Positions 9,491-17,955 are shown, counted from the stretch's first letter. The stretch: DNA of 61,683 bases from an uncultured Acidobacteriota bacterium (GCA_902825985.1 CADEDC010000023.1:1-61683), one strand, 5' to 3'. The notes: a model not told the origin generated them from the letters alone. Numbers and translations are program-made.

Positions 9491-10930
9491 CTACGCCACG
9501 GCGCTGTCCGCGTAGCCGTGGTCGCGGGCGAGGCCGGCCACCCGCGCGGCAACCACCTGCAGCAGTGCGATCTCCCATTCGGTCGACCTGCGCCCGCGGC
9601 GGTCCACGACCTCAATCGTGCCCTCGACGTCGGCCGCGTAGACGACCGGCACCGACAGCAGCGAGGCGGTCCCTTCCGGCCACGCCAGCAGGCTCTGCTC
9701 TGCGACGCGCGCCGGGTCGTTCTGCACGAGAACGATGCGGGAGATGGCCAGGCCGGAGATGTCCGGTAGCGGTCGATCGATCAGTCCGTTCGGGTGCAGA
9801 CCGTCCGGCGTCGAAAAGACGCGGGGCGCGTTCGCACCGCGCAACAGCACGAGCGCAATACCGTCGGCCATCACCGCGTCACGGACCCGCTCGAGCAGTT
9901 CGGCGACGAGGTGGGACGGCGCCCAACCGTTGAGCGAAGGATCGGTGACCGACTGCAGCGCGGCGAGCTGACGCTGCGCGACATCAGCTTCCGTCCGCAG
10001 GGCGAGCTGCGCCTCTGCAGCAGCCGCCGCGCTCGCCTGCCGTTCGTGCTCCAGCGTTCGATCGCGGACGATCATGGCAAGGCCATCGCCACCCACCGCC
10101 ACGGCCATCGCCAGTTCGACATCCGCTTCGAAGAACGTCCCGTCGCCGCGGCGCTGCCACACGGTCTTCCGGACCACGGTGCCTCGCTGCGCATCAGCCA
10201 TCAGCGAGCGGAAGGTCACGTCGGTGTTGCCATCGGGGAAGAGCGTGGCTGCGGTGACGCCACGCACGGCGTCCGGTGGCAGGCCGTACAACTGCTGGGC
10301 ACTGGGCCGCCATTCGACAATCAGCCCCTGCCGGTCGAGCAGCACCATGCCGTATTCCGGCGTCTGCGCCTCCAGCGAACGGACCGCCACATCGAGGGTT
10401 CGAGCATGCGCATCGGCCGACTGCAGTTCGCCGATACGGCGGTTCGCCTCGTCCAGCGTCTCCGCCCGTTCGTGCAACCGCGACGTCAGCGACACGATGA
10501 CTGCCGTGAGAACCAGGCCCTCCGCGACGAAGAGGCTGGCGGTCCACACGCCGGGGCTGCCGACGAGGCGGATCGCGACGACCGACGCGAGGGACGCGAC
10601 GAGGCCGGACGTCCAGCCGCCGCGCCAGGCGGCGAAGGCGACGACGACGGGGTAGAAGATGAAAGTGGCCGCCGTCTCGTCAGCGCCGAGCACATAGCGC
10701 AGAACGAGCGCGGTCGCCACCCACGTCAGAACGAGCCCCTGCGTCTTGAGGTATTCGCGCGAATCGAACGCATTCACGCCCGGAGCACGCGCCAGGCGGT
10801 GGGCGGCACGGGTGCCGCGGGTCCGCAGCCGGCCGGCAAGGTCGCGCGCGACGCGAACGCACTGCACCTGCACCGTCCGCGCTGTGGCCGTGAGACTCGA
10901 AAGCCAATCGTGAACGCGAATCTGTGACAT
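9491..10930 (-). CDS. membrane sensor with DUF4118, PAS and GAF domains, no output domain
   Basis: A 479-residue protein. Four transmembrane helices at about 64-150 (including FIFYPVVVAFAAWRGGW) form a DUF4118 module like that of KdpD-type sensors. A coiled linker at about 150-185 leads to a PAS domain (about 185-300, with LLDRQGLIVEWRPSAQQLYGL), a second coiled coil, and a GAF domain (about 335-470). It ends there: no HisKA/HATPase, GGDEF, EAL, phosphatase or DNA-binding domain follows, and the next gene is on the same strand but unrelated in function. It may work by binding partners, or be the input half of a kinase that has lost its output domain. Confidence 0.82.
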   Translation of the reverse strand: MSQIRVHDWLSSLTATARTVQVQCVRVARDLAGRLRTRGTRAAHRLARAPGVNAFDSREYLKTQGLVLTWVATALVLRYVLGADETAATFIFYPVVVAFAAWRGGWTSGLVASLASVVAIRLVGSPGVWTASLFVAEGLVLTAVIVSLTSRLHERAETLDEANRRIGELQSADAHARTLDVAVRSLEAQTPEYGMVLLDRQGLIVEWRPSAQQLYGLPPDAVRGVTAATLFPDGNTDVTFRSLMADAQRGTVVRKTVWQRRGDGTFFEADVELAMAVAVGGDGLAMIVRDRTLEHERQASAAAAAEAQLALRTEADVAQRQLAALQSVTDPSLNGWAPSHLVAELLERVRDAVMADGIALVLLRGANAPRVFSTPDGLHPNGLIDRPLPDISGLAISRIVLVQNDPARVAEQSLLAWPEGTASLLSVPVVYAADVEGTIEVVDRRGRRSTEWEIALLQVVAARVAGLARDHGYADSAVA

Positions 10931-10983
10931 AGCGTTCGTGGGAGAGCGCTCGGTCGGACACTAGCACGTTTGCCCGCTCAGTA

Positions 10984-11760
10984 CTAGTCAGCCGTCGCCA
11001 TTTCCGGTGATGCCTGGCGAGGAATCAGCCGGCAGCGGACGACCGACGTGGTGAACTCACGCGTCAGGCGGGAATGGAGACGGCGCAGGCGACGAATGGG
11101 CACCACCTCGAGCATCTCGAATCGCCACGGGCTCTGCGCGACCACCCGCTCGAATCGCCCAATCGTGAGCCGGTTCAATCCGACCGACTCGAAGCTCGTG
11201 TGTCCGTCTGGATTGAAATCGCCGAGCCAGCGCAAGAATGTCCGCTCGGTGAAGACGAAGTGCGCCCACGGAAACACCGAGAACACGTGACCGCCCAGCG
11301 GGTGATACCAGGTCGGCCCGAACGACGCGAGCACACAGCCATCCGGCCGCACGAGCTGGCGCATGGTGACGAGAGTACCCGCCAGATCCTGGAAGTGTTC
11401 GAACGAGTCGAGCGCGACGATGACGTCGGCGCGTTCACGCGTGGTGGCAGCAAATTGACAGCGTTCGGCCACACCGGCCCGCAACGCGTTCGCGCGCGCC
11501 TCGAACAGAATCGGTGCATACGTGTCGAGGCCAATCACGCGCGCCGCCCCCCGCTGCGCCAGCTCCACCGCCTCGAGCCCGGCGCCGCAGCCGAAGTCGA
11601 TGACCGTGCGGCCACGGATGGTGTCCCACAGGGTCGGGCCGAGCAGCACCTCGAGCTTCGACTTGCCGACGTACGCAGAGCCGTCGTTGTAGCCGCTGTC
11701 GCCAGCCGGACACAGCCGCTTGAGTACGTGATACCCAAGCGTGCCACCGATGAGCCTCAC
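10984..11760 (-). CDS. SAM-dependent methyltransferase, class I
   Basis: A 258-residue methyltransferase with motif I TVIDFGCGAGLEAVELA near residues 53-69, motif II VIGLDTYAPILFEAR, and the DVIVALDSFEHFQD block. The post-core region (residues about 140-200) has a PTWYHPLGGHVFSVFPW segment seen in UbiG/glycan-associated methyltransferases, so a sugar or lipid acceptor is plausible. The start is a GTG. The bases around the start are duplicated: an upstream ATG copy opens an eight-codon frame that ends in the TGA overlapping this GTG. The stop of the upstream gene (11800) is 39 bases away, so the two may share a transcript. Confidence 0.85.
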   Translation of the reverse strand: MRLIGGTLGYHVLKRLCPAGDSGYNDGSAYVGKSKLEVLLGPTLWDTIRGRTVIDFGCGAGLEAVELAQRGAARVIGLDTYAPILFEARANALRAGVAERCQFAATTRERADVIVALDSFEHFQDLAGTLVTMRQLVRPDGCVLASFGPTWYHPLGGHVFSVFPWAHFVFTERTFLRWLGDFNPDGHTSFESVGLNRLTIGRFERVVAQSPWRFEMLEVVPIRRLRRLHSRLTREFTTSVVRCRLIPRQASPEMATAD

Positions 11761-11796
11761 GATGTCGCTCCGCTGAGCCTCATGATGTCGCTCCGC
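11751..11796 (-). repeat. 23-bp tandem duplication across a start codon, with short upstream ORF
   Basis: Positions 11751-11773 and 11774-11796 are identical except for one base. On the minus strand each copy carries a GGAG ribosome-binding site seven bases before a start: ATG in the upstream copy, GTG in the downstream copy. Because 23 is not a multiple of three, the upstream ATG is out of frame and gives a reading frame of eight sense codons, closed by a TGA that overlaps the GTG of the methyltransferase. Confidence 0.8.
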
Positions 11797-11799
11797 GCG

Positions 11800-12381
11800 T
11801 CAAGGCGCGTCCCCTGCCGTGCGACCGCCCGGCCCGACCATGCGCACGCCGGCCGGCAGCGCAGCGCGCACCGTCACGATGAGGCGATGGGGCGCCGCAT
11901 GAATCTCCAGAGTAGACAGGTACGGCAAGACCTCGGCTGCGCCAAATCGCCGGAGCAGCGTGTCGAGCCTGACGGTCATGCGGTCGCCGTCCAGCGACAC
12001 GCCGGGCGGCAGGAACGGGAACAGCCTCGCCGCCGGACCCGCGAGCGCCGCCACCCCCTGCGAGAGCACGCGCAGGCCGATGACCGGCGCGCCCGGCAGG
12101 TCCGGCTGGACCTCGATCCGCAGCCGGATGGTGATCGGCGGCAGAAAGGTCGGCTGCTTCAGGCGGAACTGGACCGCCAGGGTGTTGTCGCCGATCGAAC
12201 GCACGTCCAGATCGCGAACCGGCGCGCCGGACGGCATCCGCGCGCGCAGCAGCCGCGTGATGAGATCGTCGGAGACAGGCAGGACGACAGCCGCCTCGGC
12301 ACCCTCTAGGTCCGCGAACTGACTCGCGCGCAGTTCCCTCAACAGTTCAGGCCAGAATGGCTCTATCGTTTCTGCCGTCAT
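11800..12381 (-). CDS. hypothetical protein of about 193 residues
   Basis: A soluble-looking protein I cannot assign. It is rich in Leu, Arg and Pro, with alternating beta-strand-like segments (for example QFRLKQPTFLPPITIRLRIEVQPD and RLIVTVRAALPAGV). This suggests a beta-rich domain, perhaps lipid-binding, but no motif supports that. The ATG at 12381 is used here; a TTG at 12438 would add 19 residues. The gene lies on the same strand as, and 39 bases upstream of, the methyltransferase, so cotranscription is likely. Confidence 0.6.
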   Translation of the reverse strand: MTAETIEPFWPELLRELRASQFADLEGAEAAVVLPVSDDLITRLLRARMPSGAPVRDLDVRSIGDNTLAVQFRLKQPTFLPPITIRLRIEVQPDLPGAPVIGLRVLSQGVAALAGPAARLFPFLPPGVSLDGDRMTVRLDTLLRRFGAAEVLPYLSTLEIHAAPHRLIVTVRAALPAGVRMVGPGGRTAGDAP

Positions 12382-12624
12382 CGCCTCCGCCAGGAATACC
12401 AGTGAGGCATCGTCGAACGCGGCGTGACTCGGCTCCAACCCGCAGTGGCCCCGCGGCGTGGGCGCGTCACGCCTCCCGTGCTGGCGTCTGCCGCCGTCCC
12501 CTCGGAGGCTCGTCGGTTGTCGTCCCGGAACGCCCGCGGTGGCGGTGGAGGCAACTGGACATCTGGCGATATCACCGTCGAAATCGATGCACCGGTTGTG
12601 CCGGTGTTGGTCCTGAAGGTGGTG

Positions 12625-12659
12625 AAAAAACTGTCGGGCCGGGTCCGAGGCTGCCTCGG
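12625..12659 (-). terminator. possible terminator downstream of the lipoprotein gene
   Basis: On the minus strand a 6-bp stem (CCGAGG/CCTCGG, three-base loop) is followed 14 bases later by a run of six T, the only such run nearby. The gap between stem and T-run is larger than in standard intrinsic terminators. Confidence 0.35.
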
Positions 12660-12672
12660 CACCGCTCCAGGT

Positions 12673-13077
12673 CTACCTCGGCGCCAATCGCAGGAGGCCT
12701 CGGGACAGGTTGGCGCATCCGACGCCGAAATATGTACCCTGCAGGGCGCCACCGTCCACCGAAGCGGTGAGCAACAGCGCGCCACCAACCGGCGGCGCGC
12801 CACACGTCATCGTGAACTGCCTGCCGGGCCCGCGGCCGAGCACCGGTACCGCGAGAACGGTTCCGGCGACCGACGAGTTCCCCAGGGTGAGCGACCAGGC
12901 GCCAGATTCACTTGCGTTGCTCGACAGTGTCATCTGCAGGGAGCCACTGCCGGCGCCCTCGTCGTGGAGAACACCGGTCCACGAGCCAGCGAACCGATCC
13001 GAGGGTGCCGCCGCGTCGCCTCGGCACGCCACGGAGACGGCAAGCGCGACAACGAGATGCCCGACCCTGGTGGCCAC
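12673..13077 (-). CDS. small putative exported lipoprotein
   Basis: A 134-residue protein with a hydrophobic N-terminus and a Cys at residue 18 (LAVSVACRGD) that could be a lipobox, though the -3 residue is not ideal. The mature part reads DRFAGSWTGVLHDEGAG and continues as a small beta-barrel-like domain with two further Cys (MTCG and VGCAN). The pattern of an N-terminal GSWTG and repeated short strands is common in small lipocalin-like secreted proteins of unknown role. I chose the GTG at 13077 because it places the hydrophobic segment correctly; the frame extends to 13224. Confidence 0.55.
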   Translation of the reverse strand: MATRVGHLVVALAVSVACRGDAAAPSDRFAGSWTGVLHDEGAGSGSLQMTLSSNASESGAWSLTLGNSSVAGTVLAVPVLGRGPGRQFTMTCGAPPVGGALLLTASVDGGALQGTYFGVGCANLSRGLLRLAPR

Positions 13078-13195
13078 CCGCGCGCACCCGCATCCCGCCA
13101 ATCGTCGACGTGCCACCGCTGCCGACGGTTGAACGGCGGTATGACTGCCGCGGGTACGTCCCGTGTGAGGGGCCGGGGCGGTGTGAAAGGCCGTG

Positions 13196-14410
13196 TCATT
13201 CGATGTCGACCACATATAGTCCATCCTCTGCCGTGAGATAGATGCGCCTGCCGGCGGCCGTCGGCGGCCAGTAGAACCGCTGGGTTGGTTTTCCGAGGAC
13301 GTGGCGCTGCCGTCCGTTGTGTGCGTCGATGATGAGCAGCCGGCCTGAAGCGAACGGGACGTACACCAAGGGGCCGTGTACGGTCAGGCCGAAGCCGTTC
13401 GATCCATCTGGTGGCGACTGAAAGCGCCACGCGGTGTGCCTCGTGTCGAGCTCCACCGCCGTAAGTACCCCGGTCAGAGAGGTGACGACCAGTCGAGACC
13501 CGCTTGACTTCACCGCGCGGAAGTCTTCGTGTTCTGCACCCGGCGACGGGTGACGTGGGACAGCCGGCGAGGTGACCGGCGGCACAGTCCATTGCACCAG
13601 CCCGGTGGCGCGATTCAGTCCGTACAAGGTGCCATCCGTCGATGCGGCGGCGACGATGCCGCCGGACGCGGCAGGCGGGCCCGTGCCGCCAGCCGCAAGC
13701 ACCGTGGACGTGCGCGGAAACCGCGTGAGCCATCGCGGTCGTCCGTCGGACGCTCCGACCGCAACCACACCCCCGGATCGCGGGACTGATCCGAAATCCG
13801 TGAAGGCGGCGAGGACGAGATCGTCGTCAACGACCGGCGCAAAGATCGTGACCCGGATGCCGGCCACACGCGCGCGCCAATGTTCCTGTCCGGTGGCGAC
13901 CTGCCAGCAAGCCAGCGTACCTGTCGCCGTGCCGGCACACACGCGGCCGCGGCCGGCCACGCTGCCAAGAAAGCGGCCCGGCACGCCCGATTCGTCGAAC
14001 GTGCGCCAGCGCGGCCATCCCGATCGCGCGTCGAACGCGAACAGGTCGCCGTCCCCCGCGATGACGACGTCGCTCTCGAGCACGACGCGGCTGCCCGCGG
14101 TCGTGTCCGTCATTCGCGGCTCACCGTTCCGCGGCTCACCGTTCAGTGTCCGCCGCCAGTGCTCCGCGCCGGTCCCGGAGTCCACCGCGAACAACTGGTG
14201 ATCCTTCGAGAGGTAGAACACCGTCCGGTCGCCGACCGCCGGCTGTCCCCATCCGGCTGATGCGTGAAGGCGGACGGGCACCGGCACGGCAGCCGCGAGA
14301 CGCTGGCCCGACGGCCAGTGCCCCGCGGCCACGAGTAACGCCGCGACGACACCGACGAGCGGTGACACGCGGGCCGGTCGGCTACTCGATGCGGATCGCG
14401 CTGACAGCAT
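13196..14410 (-). CDS. exported PQQ-like beta-propeller protein
   Basis: A 404-residue protein with a signal peptide or anchor at about 15-40 followed by beta-propeller repeats of the PQQ/BamB type. Typical W-motif lines are FAVDSGTGAEHWRRTL, FAFDARSGWPRWRTF, WQVATGQEHWRARV, VAVGASDGRPRWLTR and YGLNRATGLVQWTV. No cofactor residues of a true quinoprotein dehydrogenase are evident, so it is probably a binding or scaffold protein in the periplasm. Its start overlaps the end of the lipase gene by 29 bp, making it the third gene of an operon. A perfect 15-bp tandem repeat (14115-14129 and 14130-14144) encodes NGEPR twice in a loop. Confidence 0.82.
   Translation of the reverse strand: MLSARSASSSRPARVSPLVGVVAALLVAAGHWPSGQRLAAAVPVPVRLHASAGWGQPAVGDRTVFYLSKDHQLFAVDSGTGAEHWRRTLNGEPRNGEPRMTDTTAGSRVVLESDVVIAGDGDLFAFDARSGWPRWRTFDESGVPGRFLGSVAGRGRVCAGTATGTLACWQVATGQEHWRARVAGIRVTIFAPVVDDDLVLAAFTDFGSVPRSGGVVAVGASDGRPRWLTRFPRTSTVLAAGGTGPPAASGGIVAAASTDGTLYGLNRATGLVQWTVPPVTSPAVPRHPSPGAEHEDFRAVKSSGSRLVVTSLTGVLTAVELDTRHTAWRFQSPPDGSNGFGLTVHGPLVYVPFASGRLLIIDAHNGRQRHVLGKPTQRFYWPPTAAGRRIYLTAEDGLYVVDIE
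14115..14144. repeat. 15-bp perfect tandem repeat inside the propeller gene
   Basis: Two adjacent identical 15-bp units encode a doubled NGEPR pentapeptide in frame. It is a likely slippage site that could vary between strains. Confidence 0.85.
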
Positions 14411-15827
14411 CGTTCCAGGTCCCGTCGAGACCCGGCCCCGGGTAGTCCCGCAGGTCGTCGGCGTCTCCGGTCAACGTCAAGGATTGCCCCCGGAAGTCGG
14501 CGTGTTCGAACAGCAGCACGGTACGGCCGTCCGGCACATGGACTGACGAGATGACGTCGTTCCACGCAGACCCGACGTACGACTGGTCGGTGGCACTGCC
14601 GAACGATGTACCGGCGAAGCCGATGTGCTGGTAGAGACGAACCTCTGGGCCTGGATCGACCGGCGGCACGGGTGGCGGCGTCTCGCCCCTTCGGCGAACG
14701 CCGGCAAATGACAGCAGCGCCGGTTCGAGCAGTGCGTCGCTCATCCGCGTTTGCTGCGTATGGGCCGGCCCATACCAGCCGGTGTTGATGACAGCGGCCC
14801 CCGGGTACTGCTGGCTCCAGTAGGGCACGATGGTGTCGTTCGCCGCGCAGTACTGCATCCCGACATCCGACACGGCTCGACACCAGAACTCATCCATCAC
14901 ACCAAGGTAGAACGCGGCCGCCATCATGCCGTCGGCGATATCGAACGCCCACCACTCGTCGAACGGGGCGTGGGCGTAGATGTAGCCGGCGTAGACCTCC
15001 ATGCCGACGCGTGCCACTTCCCTGAGCACGTACAACGCATCGCCATCGTCCGGATACGCCGCGCGCAGCGGTCCACCGTAGTAGAAGTGATAGGCGGTGG
15101 AGACGATGCCGACGCGGCCCGGCGTGTGCGCGGCCTCACGACTGAGATTCGCCGCGCCGTTGATGTCGTGCAGGAAGGTGGAACCGGGCTGCATCTCGAC
15201 CGACACCGGCACGGTGCCGCTCAAAGCAAGCACCGACGCGACGCGTGGAAGGGCGCTGAGGGTGGCCGACGCGACCAGCTGCCAGACACCGGTGTAGGCC
15301 GACAGGATCCAGTGCCAGTTGCAGCATCCCTGCGCGAACAGCCGGTAGACGTCGTTGAACGACGCCAGCAGGGCGTTGTTGACGCCGGCGTAGGCGTAGA
15401 GGTTCCGGACGAGCGGCGCCCCGTGATGGGGTGTTCCGACGGTGACGATCGCCGAGACCGGATGTTGTCGGCTCCACTGCCGCGACACGAGACCGCCGTT
15501 GCTGTGCCCGACGGCCACCACGTCGGGGCCGAGTGCCCCGAACTGGGACTGCAGTTCGGCCGCTTGTGATTCGTATGATGCGGGCGACGACACCGTCGGA
15601 GTCGCCGGCACCAGCGCCAGACCCGCCTGCAGCCGCGACGCGGCGCCGGCCCAGGTCGTGCCGTCGGACATGAATCCGTGAACGAACACCACAGGGCGAT
15701 CCTGTGCGCGCGCCGCCATCGGGGCTCCGACCAACGCCGTCGTGAGCCAACCGGCAATCCATCTGCGGTGCCAGCGATACCAGGCGCCGGGCAGGCCGCC
15801 GCTCGTCCTCACCGTACCCGGCATCAT
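14382..15827 (-). CDS. secreted alpha/beta-hydrolase (lipase-like) fused to a beta/gamma-crystallin domain
   Basis: A 481-residue exported protein with a long signal peptide ending near ARAQ (residue 42). The hydrolase domain starts with VVFVHGFMSDGTTW (oxyanion region) and has the nucleophile elbow GHSNGG near residue 108, matching PGAP1-like or LipA-type triacylglycerol lipases. After a Pro-rich linker (TPPPVPPVDPGPE) the last 90 or so residues form one beta/gamma-crystallin domain. It begins VRLYQHIGFAG and holds two WND-type motifs (WNDVISSV and WNDAVSAI) close to the N/D-N/D-x-x-S/T-S calcium site. A lipase carrying a crystallin-type calcium or stability module is unusual. The start codon overlaps the upstream stop as ATGA. 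Confidence 0.85.
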   Translation of the reverse strand: MMPGTVRTSGGLPGAWYRWHRRWIAGWLTTALVGAPMAARAQDRPVVFVHGFMSDGTTWAGAASRLQAGLALVPATPTVSSPASYESQAAELQSQFGALGPDVVAVGHSNGGLVSRQWSRQHPVSAIVTVGTPHHGAPLVRNLYAYAGVNNALLASFNDVYRLFAQGCCNWHWILSAYTGVWQLVASATLSALPRVASVLALSGTVPVSVEMQPGSTFLHDINGAANLSREAAHTPGRVGIVSTAYHFYYGGPLRAAYPDDGDALYVLREVARVGMEVYAGYIYAHAPFDEWWAFDIADGMMAAAFYLGVMDEFWCRAVSDVGMQYCAANDTIVPYWSQQYPGAAVINTGWYGPAHTQQTRMSDALLEPALLSFAGVRRRGETPPPVPPVDPGPEVRLYQHIGFAGTSFGSATDQSYVGSAWNDVISSVHVPDGRTVLLFEHADFRGQSLTLTGDADDLRDYPGPGLDGTWNDAVSAIRIE

Positions 15828-16801
15828 CGGCCCCCTTTCGACAGCAGCCGGACCTGGCTGTACGTGATGTCGGTCACCACGCGGGCGCCGGCGGACGTCG
15901 CACCCGACAATGCGGGCGGTGCCGGCCGCTCGACGCGAACGCCGCGGCGCACCAGCGCGCCCGAGCCGGCCCGCTCGTAGCGGAACCTCGTGTGTGATTG
16001 CAGCGTGCCCGCGTCGGTCACGTTCACTTCAACCGGCACGCCGTCCTGCTCGTCGACGAGCAGTTCGAGCCGACGCGCACCTGTAGAACGCAGGTACTGC
16101 CCGTGGCCTCGGACCCAGCCGGCGCGACGCCCGAACGCCTTCGTCACCGATCGCAGACGCATCGACGCACGGCCAGGCTGCATCACGAACCGGTCGATCC
16201 AGTCGCGACCCGTCGGCCGCCGGCCCGGTCCGAAACCCGCCGCCTGCTCGACGAGTACGGGATCGATGCCGGCGATCGCGCCAGCCGGGACATCCGCGCC
16301 GCCGCCACCCGTGGTCGCCGACGGCCGCCACGACGGCCGCAACTCGACGCCGGCCGGGCTGAAGAACCGCGGTGCCGATCCGTCCTCGCTGTCTTCGATT
16401 CGCGCGACGATGAAACCTGCCGCGTCCGGGTCGCCCGCCCCGCCCGCAAGCGCCACCTCGCCTTGTGGCGTACCGACCGTCGGCGGCGGCCCGGCCACCA
16501 CCGTGACCCGACTCGTCCACCCGGTGGCCGTCCTCTCCCGCTCCCAGATGTACTCGTGGTCGCCCATCGCCAGGCCCGCCGGGCTCCCGGACGCGGTGAC
16601 CCACTGCCGCCGTACGATGACACGGGCCGAAAAGATGTCCCACGCGCCAGCCGCTGCCCGTTGCGCCAGCTCCTGCACCCCATCGTCGACCGCTGGCCTC
16701 GTCTGTGCCGCACCATCACGGGTGGACACCACCTGCACGGCCATCGCAAGCACCACCGCCGCACCGGCCGAACGCCGGCCCCATCCTGAACGTCCCTGCA
16801 T
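15824..16801 (-). CDS. hypothetical exported protein, first gene of the lipase operon
   Basis: A 325-residue protein with a signal peptide (hydrophobic stretch at about 13-30, ending near DGAAQ) and a beta-rich mature domain I cannot name. It has repeated long strands such as HEYIWERERTATGWTSRVTVV and HTRFRYERAGSGALVRR, which hint at a LolA/outer-membrane-lipid-binding or similar curved sheet, but no diagnostic motif is present. I chose the ATG at 16801, preceded by purine-rich AGGGACGC; the same frame extends to 16882. It is coupled by an ATGA overlap to the lipase gene, so the two products may work together outside the inner membrane. Confidence 0.65.
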   Translation of the reverse strand: MQGRSGWGRRSAGAAVVLAMAVQVVSTRDGAAQTRPAVDDGVQELAQRAAAGAWDIFSARVIVRRQWVTASGSPAGLAMGDHEYIWERERTATGWTSRVTVVAGPPPTVGTPQGEVALAGGAGDPDAAGFIVARIEDSEDGSAPRFFSPAGVELRPSWRPSATTGGGGADVPAGAIAGIDPVLVEQAAGFGPGRRPTGRDWIDRFVMQPGRASMRLRSVTKAFGRRAGWVRGHGQYLRSTGARRLELLVDEQDGVPVEVNVTDAGTLQSHTRFRYERAGSGALVRRGVRVERPAPPALSGATSAGARVVTDITYSQVRLLSKGGR

Positions 16802-16942
16802 GCGTCCCTGTCGTCTTTCCCCTCCCACGCTCCTTGTTGTGGATTGTTGTCCGGTCGGTGCACCGGCAGACGGGCCGGCCACGTCCCCAGCCTAGGGCAG
16901 GCGGGACGCAGATGGGTGAACGATCGGTAATCACTTCTGTGG

Positions 16943-16966
16943 ATGTGTGAGCGAATGTGTGATCGA
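16943..16966. repeat. 12-bp tandem repeat upstream of the lipase operon
   Basis: Two adjacent 12-mers (ATGTGTGAGCGA and ATGTGTGATCGA) differ at one base. They lie about 142 bases upstream of the lipase-operon start and next to an AraC-family gene, where an operator could sit. Confidence 0.5.
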
Positions 16967-16998
16967 CCGCTGGCCGCCTGCAGCCGGCCCAGGTCGTG

Positions 16999-17631
16999 TC
17001 ACTCCTCGCGTGCCCGGCGCTGCGCGCCGCGGTACACCGTCGGCGGCCGCTGCACGATCTTCCGAAAATGGCGATCCAGCTGCGTCGTCGTCGCGTAGCC
17101 GACGCGGCTGGCGATCTCCTTGACGCTCAGCGTCGACTCGGCGAGCAGCCGGCGCGCCTCGGCCACGCGGCGGACATGCACGTGGGCGCCGAACGTGCGG
17201 CCCGACGCGGCCTTCAAGATCTGCGTGAGATGCGATGGCGAGACGGCGAGCTGACGCGCCACCGCCGTCAGCGTCAGCCGCGGGTCGGCGTACCGGCGAT
17301 CGATCTCGGCGAGCAGCCGTTCGGCCCGACGGTCGCCCACCACCGACGGCCGCGGCGCCGCCGCGCCGCGCTGATCGCCGTCGGGCGACGCCGCCGCCGG
17401 CACGGCGAGCCGGAGCACGCGCGCCCACGCCTCGTTCAGCACGCGACGGACGATCTGCTGCTGGGCCGTCGACAGCCCGCTGGGCACGGCGGTCGCCATC
17501 CGCACGAGGGCGCCGCATGCAGCTGCGACCGCAGCGGCCTCTGCGGCATCCACCGGGGGCGCCGCCGCCATCTGGCAGCGTTCGATCCAGGCGTGCAGGC
17601 GATCGACGGCGGGCGGCGCGGCGCGCATCAT
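16999..17631 (-). CDS. AraC-family transcriptional regulator
   Basis: A 210-residue regulator. The C-terminal 100 residues hold both AraC helix-turn-helix motifs: LTLTAVARQLAVSPSHLTQILKAASG followed by the second helix region with VKEIASRVGYATTTQLDRHFRKIVQRPPTVYR. The N-terminal 100 residues are Ala-rich and helical and do not resemble the usual cupin sensor, so the signal is unknown. Two adjacent ATG codons serve as start; a GGGCGG precedes them. It is on the same strand as, and directly upstream of, the three-gene lipase operon, which it may control. A 324-bp gene-free region lies upstream of it. Confidence 0.88.
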   Translation of the reverse strand: MMRAAPPAVDRLHAWIERCQMAAAPPVDAAEAAAVAAACGALVRMATAVPSGLSTAQQQIVRRVLNEAWARVLRLAVPAAASPDGDQRGAAAPRPSVVGDRRAERLLAEIDRRYADPRLTLTAVARQLAVSPSHLTQILKAASGRTFGAHVHVRRVAEARRLLAESTLSVKEIASRVGYATTTQLDRHFRKIVQRPPTVYRGAQRRAREE

Positions 17632-17955
17632 CCGCCCGTGACCCTATCGCGCCGATCGGCCGCCGCACAATCGGGCGGCGGTGCTTTTCGTGCAAATGCG
17701 CACGCCCGTCAGCCGCACGATGTCCGCACAGGTGCGAATGGACGAGAGGCCACTCGACGAGATACTCGATTCGGCGCTGGTGGTCAGCAGCCGGGTCACG
17801 GCATCCTGTACCGCGTCGGCGGCCGACTCGGGGAGCGGGGTCCAGCGGACCGGGGTCAGCGCCGCCGGGCGGTGGACGGCGTCAGCGGCCGCGGTCTGGC
17901 GCCGACACGGGGTCACGCGCCCGGCGGCCGCCGCCGGGCGGTCGGAACCGCTAGT
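17632..17955. other. gene-free region between AraC regulator and helicase
   Basis: These 324 bases contain no convincing gene. A minus-strand frame of 90 codons at 17644-17916 has biased, Ser/Arg-rich composition and no motif, and I do not accept it. On the minus strand GATAGG lies some 20 bases from the regulator start with a TTGTGC about 16 bases before it, a possible promoter. The pentamer CGCAC recurs several times between 17674 and 17729. Confidence 0.5.

Noticed and set aside
13196..14410. Propeller protein considered as a quinoprotein alcohol dehydrogenase
   Set aside because: It is too short and lacks the vicinal Cys disulfide and PQQ-binding residues of those enzymes.
17644..17916. 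90-codon minus-strand frame upstream of the AraC gene
   Set aside because: No motif, unusual Ser/Arg/Thr composition, no ribosome-binding site; treated as non-coding.
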